From assembly GCA_002328585.1 (NCBI GenBank), contig DCUV01000001.1, positions 3,826-22,986 of the forward strand: a stretch of DNA of 19,161 bases, written 5' to 3'. A program made the position numbers and the translations under genes. The notes under the pieces were generated by a model that was given only the letters and a program-made list of their open reading frames with translations, was not told where the DNA came from and made no database searches. Source of the stretch: Spirochaetia bacterium UBA2205 (GTDB taxonomy: Bacteria; Spirochaetota; UBA4802; UB4802). Shown here piece by piece: positions 8,162-15,982 of this stretch. Positions within the stretch are counted from its first letter, which is position 1, and each line of letters starts with the position of its first letter.

Positions 8162-8355
8162 CCCCCACCAACAAATCGCGCTATTTCAAGAACGTCGCCA
8201 TCTTTCAAAACTTCAGTTGCATAATGTTCTTTATCAATGATTCGCCCGTTTTTCTCAACCATGATTTTCGATGGATTAAACCTGTAAAGATCAAGAAGCT
8301 CCTTAAGGGTTTTCTTTTCAAATTCAATATCTATCCCATTTACCCTGATCTTCAT
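8158..8355 (-). CDS. thiS: ThiS-like sulfur-carrier protein (beta-grasp)
   Basis: A 65-aa ubiquitin-like beta-grasp protein beginning MKIRVNGIDIEFEKKTLKELL and ending in FVGGG. The C-terminal Gly-Gly tail is the site adenylated and thiocarboxylated in ThiS and MoaD carriers, and its presence with nothing after it argues for function. ThiS delivers sulfur to the thiazole of thiamine through ThiG; MoaD does the same for molybdopterin. Small size and the NGxxxE...TLxELL start favour ThiS. No thiG, thiF, thiH or mo-cofactor genes are in the window, so the pathway assignment rests on sequence only. It sits 12 bases after rsmE and overlaps the next gene by 4 bases. Confidence 0.75.
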   Translation of the reverse strand: MKIRVNGIDIEFEKKTLKELLDLYRFNPSKIMVEKNGRIIDKEHYATEVLKDGDVLEIARFVGGG

Positions 8356-8367
8356 GCTACTACCCTG

Positions 8368-9093
8368 TTATTCATATCCCCATTCATATAAAATGATTGC
8401 TGACAAAACGATAGCTGCAGTTTCTGCCCTGAGCTGTGTTGCACCATTATATAGTACAAACCAATCATACTGTCGTGCAATTTCAACCTCTTTTTTTGAA
8501 AAACCCCCTTCAGGTCCTATAAGCAGCATAACGTTGTTATGTTTTATCTGTTCTTTTAAAAACTTCCGTAAGTTTATCGATTTGGGGTCGGCATGTGCTA
8601 TAATACCAATCTCTTTTGGAAGCTTTATAACATCTTCAAAAGGCATAACACTATGAACCAGTGGCACCTCTTTGCGTAAGCATTGCTTTGAAGCTTCGCT
8701 TGCAATTGACTGCCAGCGTTCAACCTTTTTATCTTCTTTGCCAGAAACATCAGGTATGGTGTGCTGCGTAACAACAGGAATTATTTGTTTTACTCCAATT
8801 TCAACAGCTTTCTGGATAACAAGGTCAAACTTTTTGCCCTTTAATAGTGCAGTACACAATGTGCACTGTACATGAATATCAGGATAGTGAAGTTTCTCTG
8901 TTATTATTGCAACTATCTTTCCATCATCTATTTGTGTGATGGTTGCATGGTATTGTATACCGTTATTATCAATTATCTGTATAGCATCACCTAAGCTTGC
9001 CCGGCGCACCGTTGTTAAATGATAAAAATCCTTCCCTGTAATGATGATGCTATTATCACTGCCAACAGAATCGACAAAAAACTGTGCCACCAT
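8368..9093 (-). CDS. rsmE: 16S rRNA (uracil1498-N3)-methyltransferase RsmE
   Basis: A full-length SPOUT-class methyltransferase that methylates U1498 of 16S rRNA with S-adenosylmethionine. Signs are the N-terminal PUA-like domain (residues 1-70, with HLTTVRRASLGD), KGKKFDLVIQKAVEIGV near residue 85, the knot motif LLIGPEGGFSKKE near 190-202, and LRAETAAI near 222-229. The frame could open at a TTG at 9096, but the ribosome binding site AGGAG is better placed for the ATG at 9093. That ATG shares a base with the stop of the upstream gene (TGATG), so translation is coupled. It acts in the cytoplasm on 30S subunits. Confidence 0.93.
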   Translation of the reverse strand: MVAQFFVDSVGSDNSIIITGKDFYHLTTVRRASLGDAIQIIDNNGIQYHATITQIDDGKIVAIITEKLHYPDIHVQCTLCTALLKGKKFDLVIQKAVEIGVKQIIPVVTQHTIPDVSGKEDKKVERWQSIASEASKQCLRKEVPLVHSVMPFEDVIKLPKEIGIIAHADPKSINLRKFLKEQIKHNNVMLLIGPEGGFSKKEVEIARQYDWFVLYNGATQLRAETAAIVLSAIILYEWGYE

Positions 9094-9887
9094 CAATCTC
9101 CTAACTTTTCCGGTCTGAATAACTCTGCATCAATCCTGACACCGTCTTCAATACTATTAAATTCAAGTATCGTCATTGTCCCTTTTTTTATATCAAGCAT
9201 ATCATATCGTACAGGGAATGACTTCCCATCCTTCTCTGCTATTTTTGTTATTGATAGTGTTTTAAAAATAACCTTATCCTGATCATGATAATCAATACGC
9301 AATGGAATATAAGTTTTTTTTGCCACATATAAGGTTAATTTTCCATAGATACCGGTTTTATCTATTGGATCAAGGATTAGTTTGTAACAATCATTATTCT
9401 TTATAATCACAGAGCCATCAATCGTTGCAACATAATTGCTCTGCAAATCTGCATTGGACAAATCAGTATAAAAAAAGTTGGTTGCCAGTATATCATCAAA
9501 CTTATCAACACCCATTTTATGGTATAGTGCTTTCGCTGCCATATCATATACCCACAAATCTTCACCACCAATGCGATATAATATTTTTTGCATGGTACCG
9601 CGTGCAGGTTTACTGACATCAAATAAAAAATGATTAGTATCTATATATCCTGTAATCTGTAATTTTTGCGATGAACCATCAGGTGTAATATGCATGATAT
9701 ATCCTTTTAAAATGCCATCAGGATATTGCATTATTCGGTCCACCCTTGCCAATATTTCCTGAGCAGTGAGTTCAATTTCGCGTTCAGCCTGTGCATACAG
9801 AATAGCATTACTGCTAACAACAACTCCATAGCATATAATCGACACTACTAAATACTTGATTTGCTTCATTGAATGTACCCGGTACAT
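9093..9887 (-). CDS. LolA-like outer-membrane lipoprotein-sorting protein
   Basis: A 264-aa periplasmic protein of the LolA/LolB-fold group annotated as outer-membrane lipoprotein-sorting proteins. There is a signal peptide: basic n-region (MKQIKY), hydrophobic stretch (LVVSIICYGVVVSSNAIL) and a likely cut after YAQA. The mature part begins with the helix LTAQEILARVDRIM, then alternating beta strands including GYIMHITPDG, GGEDLWVYDM and LTLYVAKKTYIPLRID, as in this family. Characterised members carry lipid or lipoprotein across the periplasm. The ATG at 9869 starts the signal peptide more naturally than the one at 9887; neither has a strong ribosome binding site. It lies 36 bases after aroH and overlaps rsmE. 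Confidence 0.82.
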   Translation of the reverse strand: MYRVHSMKQIKYLVVSIICYGVVVSSNAILYAQAEREIELTAQEILARVDRIMQYPDGILKGYIMHITPDGSSQKLQITGYIDTNHFLFDVSKPARGTMQKILYRIGGEDLWVYDMAAKALYHKMGVDKFDDILATNFFYTDLSNADLQSNYVATIDGSVIIKNNDCYKLILDPIDKTGIYGKLTLYVAKKTYIPLRIDYHDQDKVIFKTLSITKIAEKDGKSFPVRYDMLDIKKGTMTILEFNSIEDGVRIDAELFRPEKLGD

Positions 9888-9923
9888 ATTATTTTTATTT
9901 AGTATTCATCTGCACAATTCTTC

Positions 9924-10319
9924 TCAATCGTGCGATATATAATATTTATCCTGCTCAGGTGTACCAATATCCGGTCGCAACTTTTTAGCATCGCGCAGAT
10001 ATACATGCACGATCTCATCCTGTTTTTTATTGGTATTGATATGCAAAAGAACCCGCACGCACATTCCCAGTGAACCAGGGATTGGTATTTCTCGGGAACA
10101 TAAAAGGGGTATATGAATCCAGCCAATAGTACGAGCAGCAACTGCAGGGAACTCAGCATTCAAATCATCAGTAACAGTAAATATGGCTGATGCTATATCA
10201 TCAGTATGGATATCATTGACAGTAACTATCGCCCGCAAAAGCTCCTGAGTCCTTGATACTATTTCTTCTTTTGTATTTTCATCAACGGTTATTGCACCAC
10301 GCACTCCCCTGAGCATCAT
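9924..10319 (-). CDS. aroH: Monofunctional chorismate mutase, AroH type
   Basis: A 131-aa enzyme converting chorismate to prephenate, the committed step to Phe and Tyr. It aligns by eye with the Bacillus AroH family: MMLRGVRGAITVDENT at the start carries the active-site R7; LLCSREIPIPGSL carries the Cys/Glu pair (C74, E77, matching the Bacillus C75/E78); MCVRVLL carries R89; VHVYLRDAKKLRPD carries the Tyr and final Arg. All catalytic residues I know of are present. AroH forms a trimeric pseudo-alpha-beta barrel in the cytoplasm. Its ATG overlaps the stop of aroA by 4 bases, coupling two successive steps around chorismate in one transcript. Confidence 0.92.
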   Translation of the reverse strand: MMLRGVRGAITVDENTKEEIVSRTQELLRAIVTVNDIHTDDIASAIFTVTDDLNAEFPAVAARTIGWIHIPLLCSREIPIPGSLGMCVRVLLHINTNKKQDEIVHVYLRDAKKLRPDIGTPEQDKYYISHD

Positions 10320-11587
10320 GACTCCTCCCTTTCAATTGCAGCACCCAGTTGCAGCATGAGATCAACAAAATTAGGGAAGGTAACATCCACTGCCTGCGCT
10401 GTATCAATAACGGTGTTTCCCTCCGCAGCCAATCCGGCAACTGCAAGCGACATGACAACACGGTGATCATGATGTCCCTGTACGGAAGCACCTTGTAATT
10501 GACTTTGTCGGATGACAAGCCCGTCTGGTAGCTCTTCTATGTCAGCACCCATTTTTTTCAGTTCAGCACACATCACTGCAATTCGGTCTGTCTCCTTAAC
10601 CCGTGCCTGCGGTACATTCACCAGCCGCGTTTCGCCCTCAGCAAAACATCCGCATACTGACAGTGCAGGAAGAGCATCCGGAATTGCATTAAGGTCAAAC
10701 ACACCACCTTTCAGTGGTTTCCCGGTAATAACAATTGCATCAGGAAGTATTGCAATATCAGCGCCCATCTGTTTTAGAATAGTAACCACCTCTTTATCAC
10801 CCTGGGTATCATTGATATCCAATCCCTTGAGTTTTACCGTGCTCCCTGTTATGGCAGCAGCAACCATAAAAAACGTTGCCGATGAAAAATCAGCAGGAAT
10901 ATATTTTGAAAATGGTTTGTAGGTTTGCCCTCCACGTATAATAAACTGTTCATACCCGTTAGCATGGTATTCAATGCCAAGCTCATTAAGCCACCACAAT
11001 GTCATGCCAACATAGGGAGCTTCATTGAGCAGAGGCACATCAATGATAGTATTGTGTTTTGCCATCGGTGTTGCTATGAGCAGTGATGATACATACTGTG
11101 AGGTGATTGCCCTGATTGCAACATGCCCTCCTGTTATAGGACCCTGCACAATGACCGGCGGCTTGCCATTGCTGCGTGTTGAAACTGCCCAGCCCCCTAA
11201 TTCCGTAATTGCGGAAAGCAGGTCCTGCGCAGGCCTGTTGCGTATCTGATTGTCGCCGGTAAATACCGTTATACCATTGACAAGCGATGCAACACCAATT
11301 CCAAAATAAAGCGATGTCCCCGAATTGCCAATATCAATGATATCATCCGGAACGGCAGGAATGCCGCAACCGGTAACAATCCATTCATCGTCGTGCTGTG
11401 TTACCGTTGCCCCAAACCGTTGAATCATACCAAGGCAGGAACGCGTATCACTTGAATCAAGGGGCATTTTTATGGTTGAAGTACCATTAGCAAGAAGAGC
11501 GCATACACAGGCCCGTATGGTATGCGATTTAGAACCGGGTATAACAACCTCACCCTGTAAGGAAGATGGCAAAACGTTAAACTGCAT
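10316..11587 (-). CDS. aroA: 3-phosphoshikimate 1-carboxyvinyltransferase (EPSP synthase)
   Basis: A 423-aa EPSP synthase joining shikimate-3-phosphate and phosphoenolpyruvate, the penultimate step to chorismate. Motifs in order: PGSKSHTIRA (K20, S21, R25), GNSGTSLYFG (88-96), TSQYVSSLL (163-171), the catalytic Asp in IPDALPAL (D304), VKETDRIAVM (330-339) and DHRVVMSLA (374-382). The GNSGT motif continues with Leu-Tyr-Phe where most family members have a Met-Arg pair, a notable variant. It is the first gene of the minus-strand string and has a candidate promoter 35-70 bases upstream. Its start is an ATG with a poor ribosome binding site. Confidence 0.95.
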   Translation of the reverse strand: MQFNVLPSSLQGEVVIPGSKSHTIRACVCALLANGTSTIKMPLDSSDTRSCLGMIQRFGATVTQHDDEWIVTGCGIPAVPDDIIDIGNSGTSLYFGIGVASLVNGITVFTGDNQIRNRPAQDLLSAITELGGWAVSTRSNGKPPVIVQGPITGGHVAIRAITSQYVSSLLIATPMAKHNTIIDVPLLNEAPYVGMTLWWLNELGIEYHANGYEQFIIRGGQTYKPFSKYIPADFSSATFFMVAAAITGSTVKLKGLDINDTQGDKEVVTILKQMGADIAILPDAIVITGKPLKGGVFDLNAIPDALPALSVCGCFAEGETRLVNVPQARVKETDRIAVMCAELKKMGADIEELPDGLVIRQSQLQGASVQGHHDHRVVMSLAVAGLAAEGNTVIDTAQAVDVTFPNFVDLMLQLGAAIEREES

Positions 11588-11626
11588 ACTTTACACTTAT
11601 TGTATTTTATTGATTTGTAAGTGACA

Positions 11627-11656
11627 ATTTAATTAATCCAAATCAAATTTTGTCAA
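11627..11656 (-). promoter_or_regulatory. Candidate sigma-70 promoter of the aroA gene string
   Basis: On the minus strand there is a perfect -35 box TTGACA (11651-11656) and, 18 bases on, TTAAAT (11627-11632), a four-of-six match to the -10 box. Transcription would start near 11620, about 33 bases before the aroA ATG. An imperfect inverted repeat (TGACAA at 11622, TTGTCA ending at 11655) spans the core, which could be an operator. Confidence 0.5.
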
Positions 11657-11837
11657 TAGATTTTATTTAATAATTGTTAAATATTAAGGATTTTACCAGT
11701 ATTTTTTATCTTAAATGTGAATAGTGGTATAGTAATACTTATCCTGTCAGATTTTGACAAAGACACTGTGAAAGCTCAATCAATTGTTATGGCACCATAA
11801 ACATCACAATAATTAAAAAAGACTGCTTCTTCAAAAA
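11657..11837. other. AT-rich boundary between chromosome and mobile-element island
   Basis: No gene. It contains TGTCA/TGACA, a 5-bp hairpin near 11746-11760, followed by the 16-base segment 11761-11776, which recurs inverted at 12476-12491 inside the group II intron remnant. Confidence 0.4.
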
Positions 11838-12295
11838 GGACTTTGTCCCATTGTTTGTTGAAATTGAATAACACCTCCATTATCTTTATGCAATCTTATG
11901 ATTTTCTTCAATCACTTTTTTCCCAAACATTGAAATATTTAGCAATAATGCGTCGATATACTTATGCCCGTTAATCTTCCAAAAGTTCCTTTCATTTTCC
12001 ATTGAAACTTGATGATAGGTGCTTATATCATTCCCCACATAGTGCTGTTATCTCTTCTTCTACCATTTCGCAATATGCTGCTATCCCAAATTGTAGCACC
12101 GTTTCAAATAATGGTGCTTTGATTGCTTCTTTCCAAGCATTTTCCACCAATACAATTTTTTTGGTTGCTTTTTTCTGACTGCTGTTTTACGCTTCATTAT
12201 GGTATCTCCTGTTGTTGTTATTGTTGTTTTGGGGCGTTATACCCTAATGCCCCGGGAGATGCCACTCATTTTCAACAGATTTTGGGACAAGCTCC
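11838..12295 (-). mobile_element. Internally deleted IS256/mutator-type insertion sequence
   Basis: A ~460-bp relic with imperfect terminal inverted repeats: the left end reads GGACTTTGTCCCA (from 11838) and the right end, read inward on the minus strand, GGAGCTTGTCCCA (from 12295). The similarity continues through TGTTGAAA into about 36 bases. Inside are only the N-terminal and extreme C-terminal coding parts of a mutator-type transposase. A complete element would be about 1.3 kb, so some 0.8-0.9 kb has been lost. I could not see a clean target duplication. With both ends kept it could still be moved by a related transposase in trans, like a MITE. Confidence 0.6.
11886..12197 (-). pseudogene. 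Mutator/IS256-family transposase remnant
   Basis: Starts MKRKTAVRKK from an ATG at 12197 with AGGAGAT upstream, then must change frame by -1 to continue as IVLVENAWKEAIKAPLFETV...CEMVEEEITALCG, which resembles the N-terminus of mutator-type transposases. The change falls at AAAAAAG, in register as the heptamer A-AAA-AAG used for programmed -1 frameshifting in some insertion sequences; equally it may be a slippage mutation. The N-terminal part stops after about 60 residues. After a deletion, another frame gives NERNFWKINGHKYIDALL, matching the conserved C-terminal end of the same family. The DDE catalytic core is absent, so no active enzyme is made. Confidence 0.6.
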
Positions 12296-12421
12296 TCTGA
12301 AATACAAGAATTATATAAAGAATTAACATAAGACATGTAGTGCTTTAACTATCACATTATGCTCGTACTTCGTAGAGTAGAGTCCGGCTCCCCTCAATAT
12401 GAGTTTTACCGGACCCCATAG

Positions 12422-12686
<265 letters not shown>

Positions 12687-13246
12687 TGTGGAAATCCTCC
12701 TTTCTTTGAAAATATCCTTCATAGTAGAGCCCCTTCGCTCCTCCGGGGTTATAATGTCCCCGGTATCTTCACTACTATGGGCTCCTCCGACTCACTTATT
12801 GCCATCTCTTGATTCATTTACATCCGTGTCCGAATCAGAAGACTGGAGTCGTCAACTCCAACAATAAGGGTCCCCCACGTTCATGCGCAACCATCGAGAT
12901 AAGCGCCATCCCCGTGCAACCCCGGATGGTTCTCACGCTACAGGCATTAAGCCAGTTTCTGTTTTACAGCGTGAGACAGCGGACTTCAACAACCACGACA
13001 GTCTGGCCACCACCAATTCTGTAACGAGGCTCAATGAGGTTCATTTGTATTACGGCTCATATCTCCGCTCATTTTACACTCTACACGATTTGTTACCTCC
13101 TCATGCAGTAAAACTGCTTGACTCCCGAACAGAAATAAGGGAGAATCCGGGCATCTCACCCGATGGATTTATTTTTATATACACACGCCTCGTGGCGTAC
13201 AGGGCCGGTCTAACTGGATATCATATATTGAACATTAATATTTTAC

Positions 13247-13275
13247 TTGACAGATATGCATTACAAATATTTATT
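13247..13275 (+). promoter_or_regulatory. Retron promoter
   Basis: A perfect -35 box TTGACA (13247-13252) is followed 15-17 bases later by AT-rich -10 candidates (TATTTA at 13268, TTTATT at 13270). The predicted transcription start falls at about 13280, exactly where the a1 arm of the retron RNA begins, which supports the assignment. Confidence 0.6.
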
Positions 13276-13279
13276 TAGC

Positions 13280-13418
13280 ATGGCTCATAGGCAGATTTAA
13301 TATTGTGTATCGCAATATAAGAAACCAAAGTTAGGCTACGTTGCTGCTTAATTCTCTTTTTGCTGGTTATAGGTATGTTACTTATAGTCATCATCGCATA
13401 GGAGTGCCTATGAGCCAT
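13280..13418 (+). ncRNA. Retron msr-msd non-coding RNA
   Basis: The RNA is bounded by a perfect 14-bp inverted repeat: a1 ATGGCTCATAGGCA (13280-13293) and a2 TGCCTATGAGCCAT (13405-13418). The G directly after a1 (13294) is the expected branch-point guanosine that primes cDNA via its 2'-OH. The msr part has an 8-bp hairpin (13300-13307 with 13311-13318, loop TAT). The msd part has a 9-bp hairpin (13365-13373 with 13381-13389, including G-U pairs, 7-base loop). From memory, retron Ec67 RNA shares the blocks AGGCAGATTT, ATCGCAA and AGGAGTGCCT, all present here in the same order. By that comparison cDNA synthesis should start opposite 13403 and yield an msDNA beginning TCCTATGCG, some 65-75 bases long. 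The RT gene starts 22 bases after a2. Confidence 0.88.
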
Positions 13419-13440
13419 TTTTATTGTAAAATTATACGTC

Positions 13441-15135
13441 ATGTCAAAATATGAAAAATTAAAAAAATCAAAATCATTATCAGACCTTGCAAATCTTCTT
13501 GGTTATAGTCCCAAAGGTTTTGCATATATTTTATATAAAATTCCAGAAGAAAAGAAATATACCGAATTTTCAATCCCCAAAAAAATGGGGGGGAAAAGAG
13601 ACATTAAAGCTCCAACTGATAAATTGAAACTTTTACAGAAACATTTATCGGATTTATTATATGAATGTTATTATGAAATCAATAAAAACAACAAACCAAT
13701 CTCCCATGGTTTTCTAAAAAAACAATCTATTTTCGAAAATGCTATCAAGCACAAAAACAAACGATATGTTTTTAATGTTGATCTATTCAATTTTTTCCCT
13801 TCAATTAACTTTGGCAGAGTATATGGATTTTTTATTAAAAATAAGCACTTTGCGTTACATCATAAAGTTGCAACTGTTATAGCTCAAATTGCTTGCCATA
13901 ATAATGAATTGCCACAAGGGAGCCCTTGTTCACCAATTATATCGAACCTGATAGGTCATCTTTTAGATATTAGGATGGTTCAGTTAGCTAAGAAAGCAAA
14001 ATGTACATACTCTAGATATGCAGACGATTTAACTTTTTCTACGAATAAAAAAGACTTTCCAAGTCAAATTGCATTGAATACAGAAAATAACCATTGGACT
14101 GCAGGTGATACATTAAAAAATGAAATTGAAAAGGTTGGTTTTTATATAAATATCAATAAAACAAATATGCAATATAGAACATCCCGACAAACTACTACCG
14201 GTCTTGTTGTTAATAAATTTGTTAATATTAAAAAAGAATATTACAAAAAAGCAAGATCTATGTGCCACTCACTATTTCAATCAGGTGAGTTTTATATAGA
14301 AAAAATGCCATCAATTAACGAAAGTAATGAAAGTTATGAATTGGAAACAATTAAAGATAATGAAATAAAAGGTTCATTACATCAACTTGAGGGAATATTA
14401 AGCTTCATCTATCAAATAAAAAGTAAAAAAAATCGCAAAGATGCAACAAATAAACGAAGATATAATCCAAATGCAATAACCAAATTATATAGAGAATTTC
14501 TCTTTTATAAACATTTTTTTTCACTTTGTATGCCCTTAGTAATTTTCGAAGGAGGCACTGACAAAACGTATATCAAGTGTGCATTAGAAAATCTTGAGAG
14601 TCAATATAATGAATTGATTGAAAAAAAAGATAATAAATTTGAATACAAAATTTCTTTTCTTCGCATGTCTAAGAATTTGAAAGATGTTTTTGCTATACCA
14701 GAAGGAACATCAGCTTTAAAAGTAATAATTGAGTATTATCAACAAAAGTACATGAAACGCTTCAAAGGTGAAGGAATGAATTATCCCGTTATTTTACTTT
14801 TAGATACAGATGATGGCACCGATGAAATTCAAAAATTATTAAAGAAAAAAGATTTTAATGATCCATTTTGTAAGGTTGTAGATAATTTATATGTAGTCTA
14901 TATTAGTGATAAAAAGGGTCTCGAGATTGAACAGTTATTTGAGGATAAAGTTCTAAAAACTAAAATCAACGGCAAGCCCTTTAATCCAAAAAAATTGCAT
15001 GGCGATGAATCTGAATATGGTAAAAAAATATTCTCTGAAAAAGTCATTAAGGAAAATATGTCAAATATAAATTTTGACAATTTTAAACCTATTTTTGATA
15101 AATTTAAATTAGTAATTTCTGACTATAGAAAATAA
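13441..15135 (+). CDS. Retron reverse transcriptase fused to a TOPRIM effector domain (Ec67/Eco2-like)
   Basis: A 564-aa two-domain protein. Residues about 15-320 are a retron reverse transcriptase: the retron-specific NAxxH motif is NAIKH (100-104); NVDLFNFFPSI carries the first catalytic Asp (D114); LPQGSPCSPIISNL (157-170) follows; the active-site YADD is 193-196; and TTTGLVVN (251-258) is the retron VTG-type block. Residues about 365-560 resemble a TOPRIM domain: VIFEGGTDKTYIK (Glu370, Lys375) and the metal-binding LLLDTDDG (D455, D457, D458). The same fusion and similar length (586 aa) are known for retron Ec67 (Eco2), where RT plus msDNA holds the TOPRIM effector inactive until phage infection. 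No Shine-Dalgarno is evident before the ATG. The gene is more AT-rich than its chromosomal neighbours, consistent with horizontal transfer. No other effector gene is adjacent. Confidence 0.95.
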   Translation: MSKYEKLKKSKSLSDLANLLGYSPKGFAYILYKIPEEKKYTEFSIPKKMGGKRDIKAPTDKLKLLQKHLSDLLYECYYEINKNNKPISHGFLKKQSIFENAIKHKNKRYVFNVDLFNFFPSINFGRVYGFFIKNKHFALHHKVATVIAQIACHNNELPQGSPCSPIISNLIGHLLDIRMVQLAKKAKCTYSRYADDLTFSTNKKDFPSQIALNTENNHWTAGDTLKNEIEKVGFYININKTNMQYRTSRQTTTGLVVNKFVNIKKEYYKKARSMCHSLFQSGEFYIEKMPSINESNESYELETIKDNEIKGSLHQLEGILSFIYQIKSKKNRKDATNKRRYNPNAITKLYREFLFYKHFFSLCMPLVIFEGGTDKTYIKCALENLESQYNELIEKKDNKFEYKISFLRMSKNLKDVFAIPEGTSALKVIIEYYQQKYMKRFKGEGMNYPVILLLDTDDGTDEIQKLLKKKDFNDPFCKVVDNLYVVYISDKKGLEIEQLFEDKVLKTKINGKPFNPKKLHGDESEYGKKIFSEKVIKENMSNINFDNFKPIFDKFKLVISDYRK

Positions 15136-15214
15136 ATTCAATTTCAAGCTTACCCACCCTATATGTCAACATAGTTGTTGTGTAGATTAAATACTTAAGG
15201 AGGAATGATAAAAA
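15136..15214 (+). other. Retron 3' flank and probable left boundary of the IS110 remnant
   Basis: Short AT-rich stretch after the RT stop. No clear intrinsic terminator is visible. The left end of the IS110-type element should lie here or slightly to the right, but its ends lack inverted repeats and cannot be placed by eye. Confidence 0.3.
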
Positions 15215-15415
15215 AGTCTAAATAGTTACGGTGGAAAGCAAAAATCTGTTCATAGTAACGATATTCACAGGCAGGTTACCGTTTGTCATGATATGTGGTC
15301 AAAAAGGCCGGGAAGGATAATGAGTAACTATAACCGTACTATTCAATGACCTGCAAGGTAGGATAGGAGGATGAAGCTACACCGAAGAGGTCCTGTTCAA
15401 ATAATACTATAAAAC
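15215..15415 (+). ncRNA. Candidate bridge RNA region in the IS110 left end
   Basis: IS110-group elements carry a structured bridge RNA in the non-coding left end just upstream of the recombinase gene. Here the ~220 bases before the transposase start are richer in pairing potential than the surroundings: ATAGTTAC (15222-15229) is exactly complementary to GTAACTAT (15324-15331) and encloses GTAAC/GTTAC (15255-15259, 15275-15279); ACCT-GCA-AGGT forms a further small hairpin near 15349-15360. Position and structure fit, but no guide loops can be assigned without the lost right end and target. Confidence 0.35.
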
Positions 15416-15435
15416 TTTTAAACAGGGGGGTACAT

Positions 15436-15654
15436 ATGAACTACCTACGATTTGATTTACACAAGAACAGATTCACAGCCTATAATGCTACCACAGGGCG
15501 ATACCGTGACTATAGGACAGGTGAGGTAGGGATACTAAGTTTTATTGATGATTGCAAACGCACTACATATAAAGAACCCATCGTAATGGGAGTAGAATCA
15601 ACAGGGAACACACTATATTTTAAGCGGATGCTTATTTGTTTTTTTTCAATATAA
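15436..15654 (+). pseudogene. IS110-family transposase, N-terminal remnant
   Basis: An ATG at 15436, with a G-rich ribosome binding site (GGGGGG, 5 bases upstream), opens MNYLRFDLHKNRFTAYNATT and reaches GVESTGNTLYFKR. These are the first two acidic positions (D7, E54) of the RuvC-like DEDD domain of IS110-family DEDD recombinases. Normal proteins have 300-400 residues; homology ends abruptly after about residue 64, followed by eight unrelated codons and a stop. The last two catalytic Asps and the C-terminal serine domain are missing, so the product cannot be active. The start and upstream region are intact, which suggests that a deletion or recombination removed the right part. Confidence 0.75.
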
Positions 15655-15982
15655 GATTAAAAATGAAGTGAAAGTCAATTAATTTTTTCAAATTTTTATT
15701 TATAATTGCTTAACTGCAAACATACCTGATTATAGTGTCAATATCATTTCTTCTTTTGACTATTTCTCATAGGGTTATACCCTGTGTTGCCATTTATTGT
15801 AACTGCATTGATTAAGCATTTCATTTTTTCCATGATCTATTAACATGCTATTATGGATGTATTAATGTGCGGCAAAAATTGAAAACAAAGTATAGTGTTA
15901 TAAAAAATAAATCTTGCTCTAAATACTATCTTTCATATAACTATCCTATAATTGCCGATACTATAGTAAAAAGTGTTACTGT
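15655..15982. other. Intergenic region with possible promoter for the phosphate transporter
   Basis: About 330 AT-rich bases with no gene. Near the right end, TTGCTC (15914-15919) and TATAAC (15936-15941) are 16 bases apart, and a perfect TATAAT stands at 15947-15952 without a good -35 partner. Either could drive the transporter gene at 15983. Confidence 0.3.

Noticed and set aside
10512..11249. Plus-strand frames of 136 and 74 codons
   Set aside because: They are antisense shadows of the well-supported aroA gene.
12809..13278. Plus-strand frames of 71 and 131 codons
   Set aside because: They lie antisense within the group II intron's structured domains, lack a ribosome binding site and show no protein-like pattern.
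13441..15135. Whether the RT gene is the missing maturase of the adjacent group II intron
   Set aside because: The RT has retron-specific motifs, its own a1/a2 RNA and the opposite orientation, and lacks a maturase X domain.
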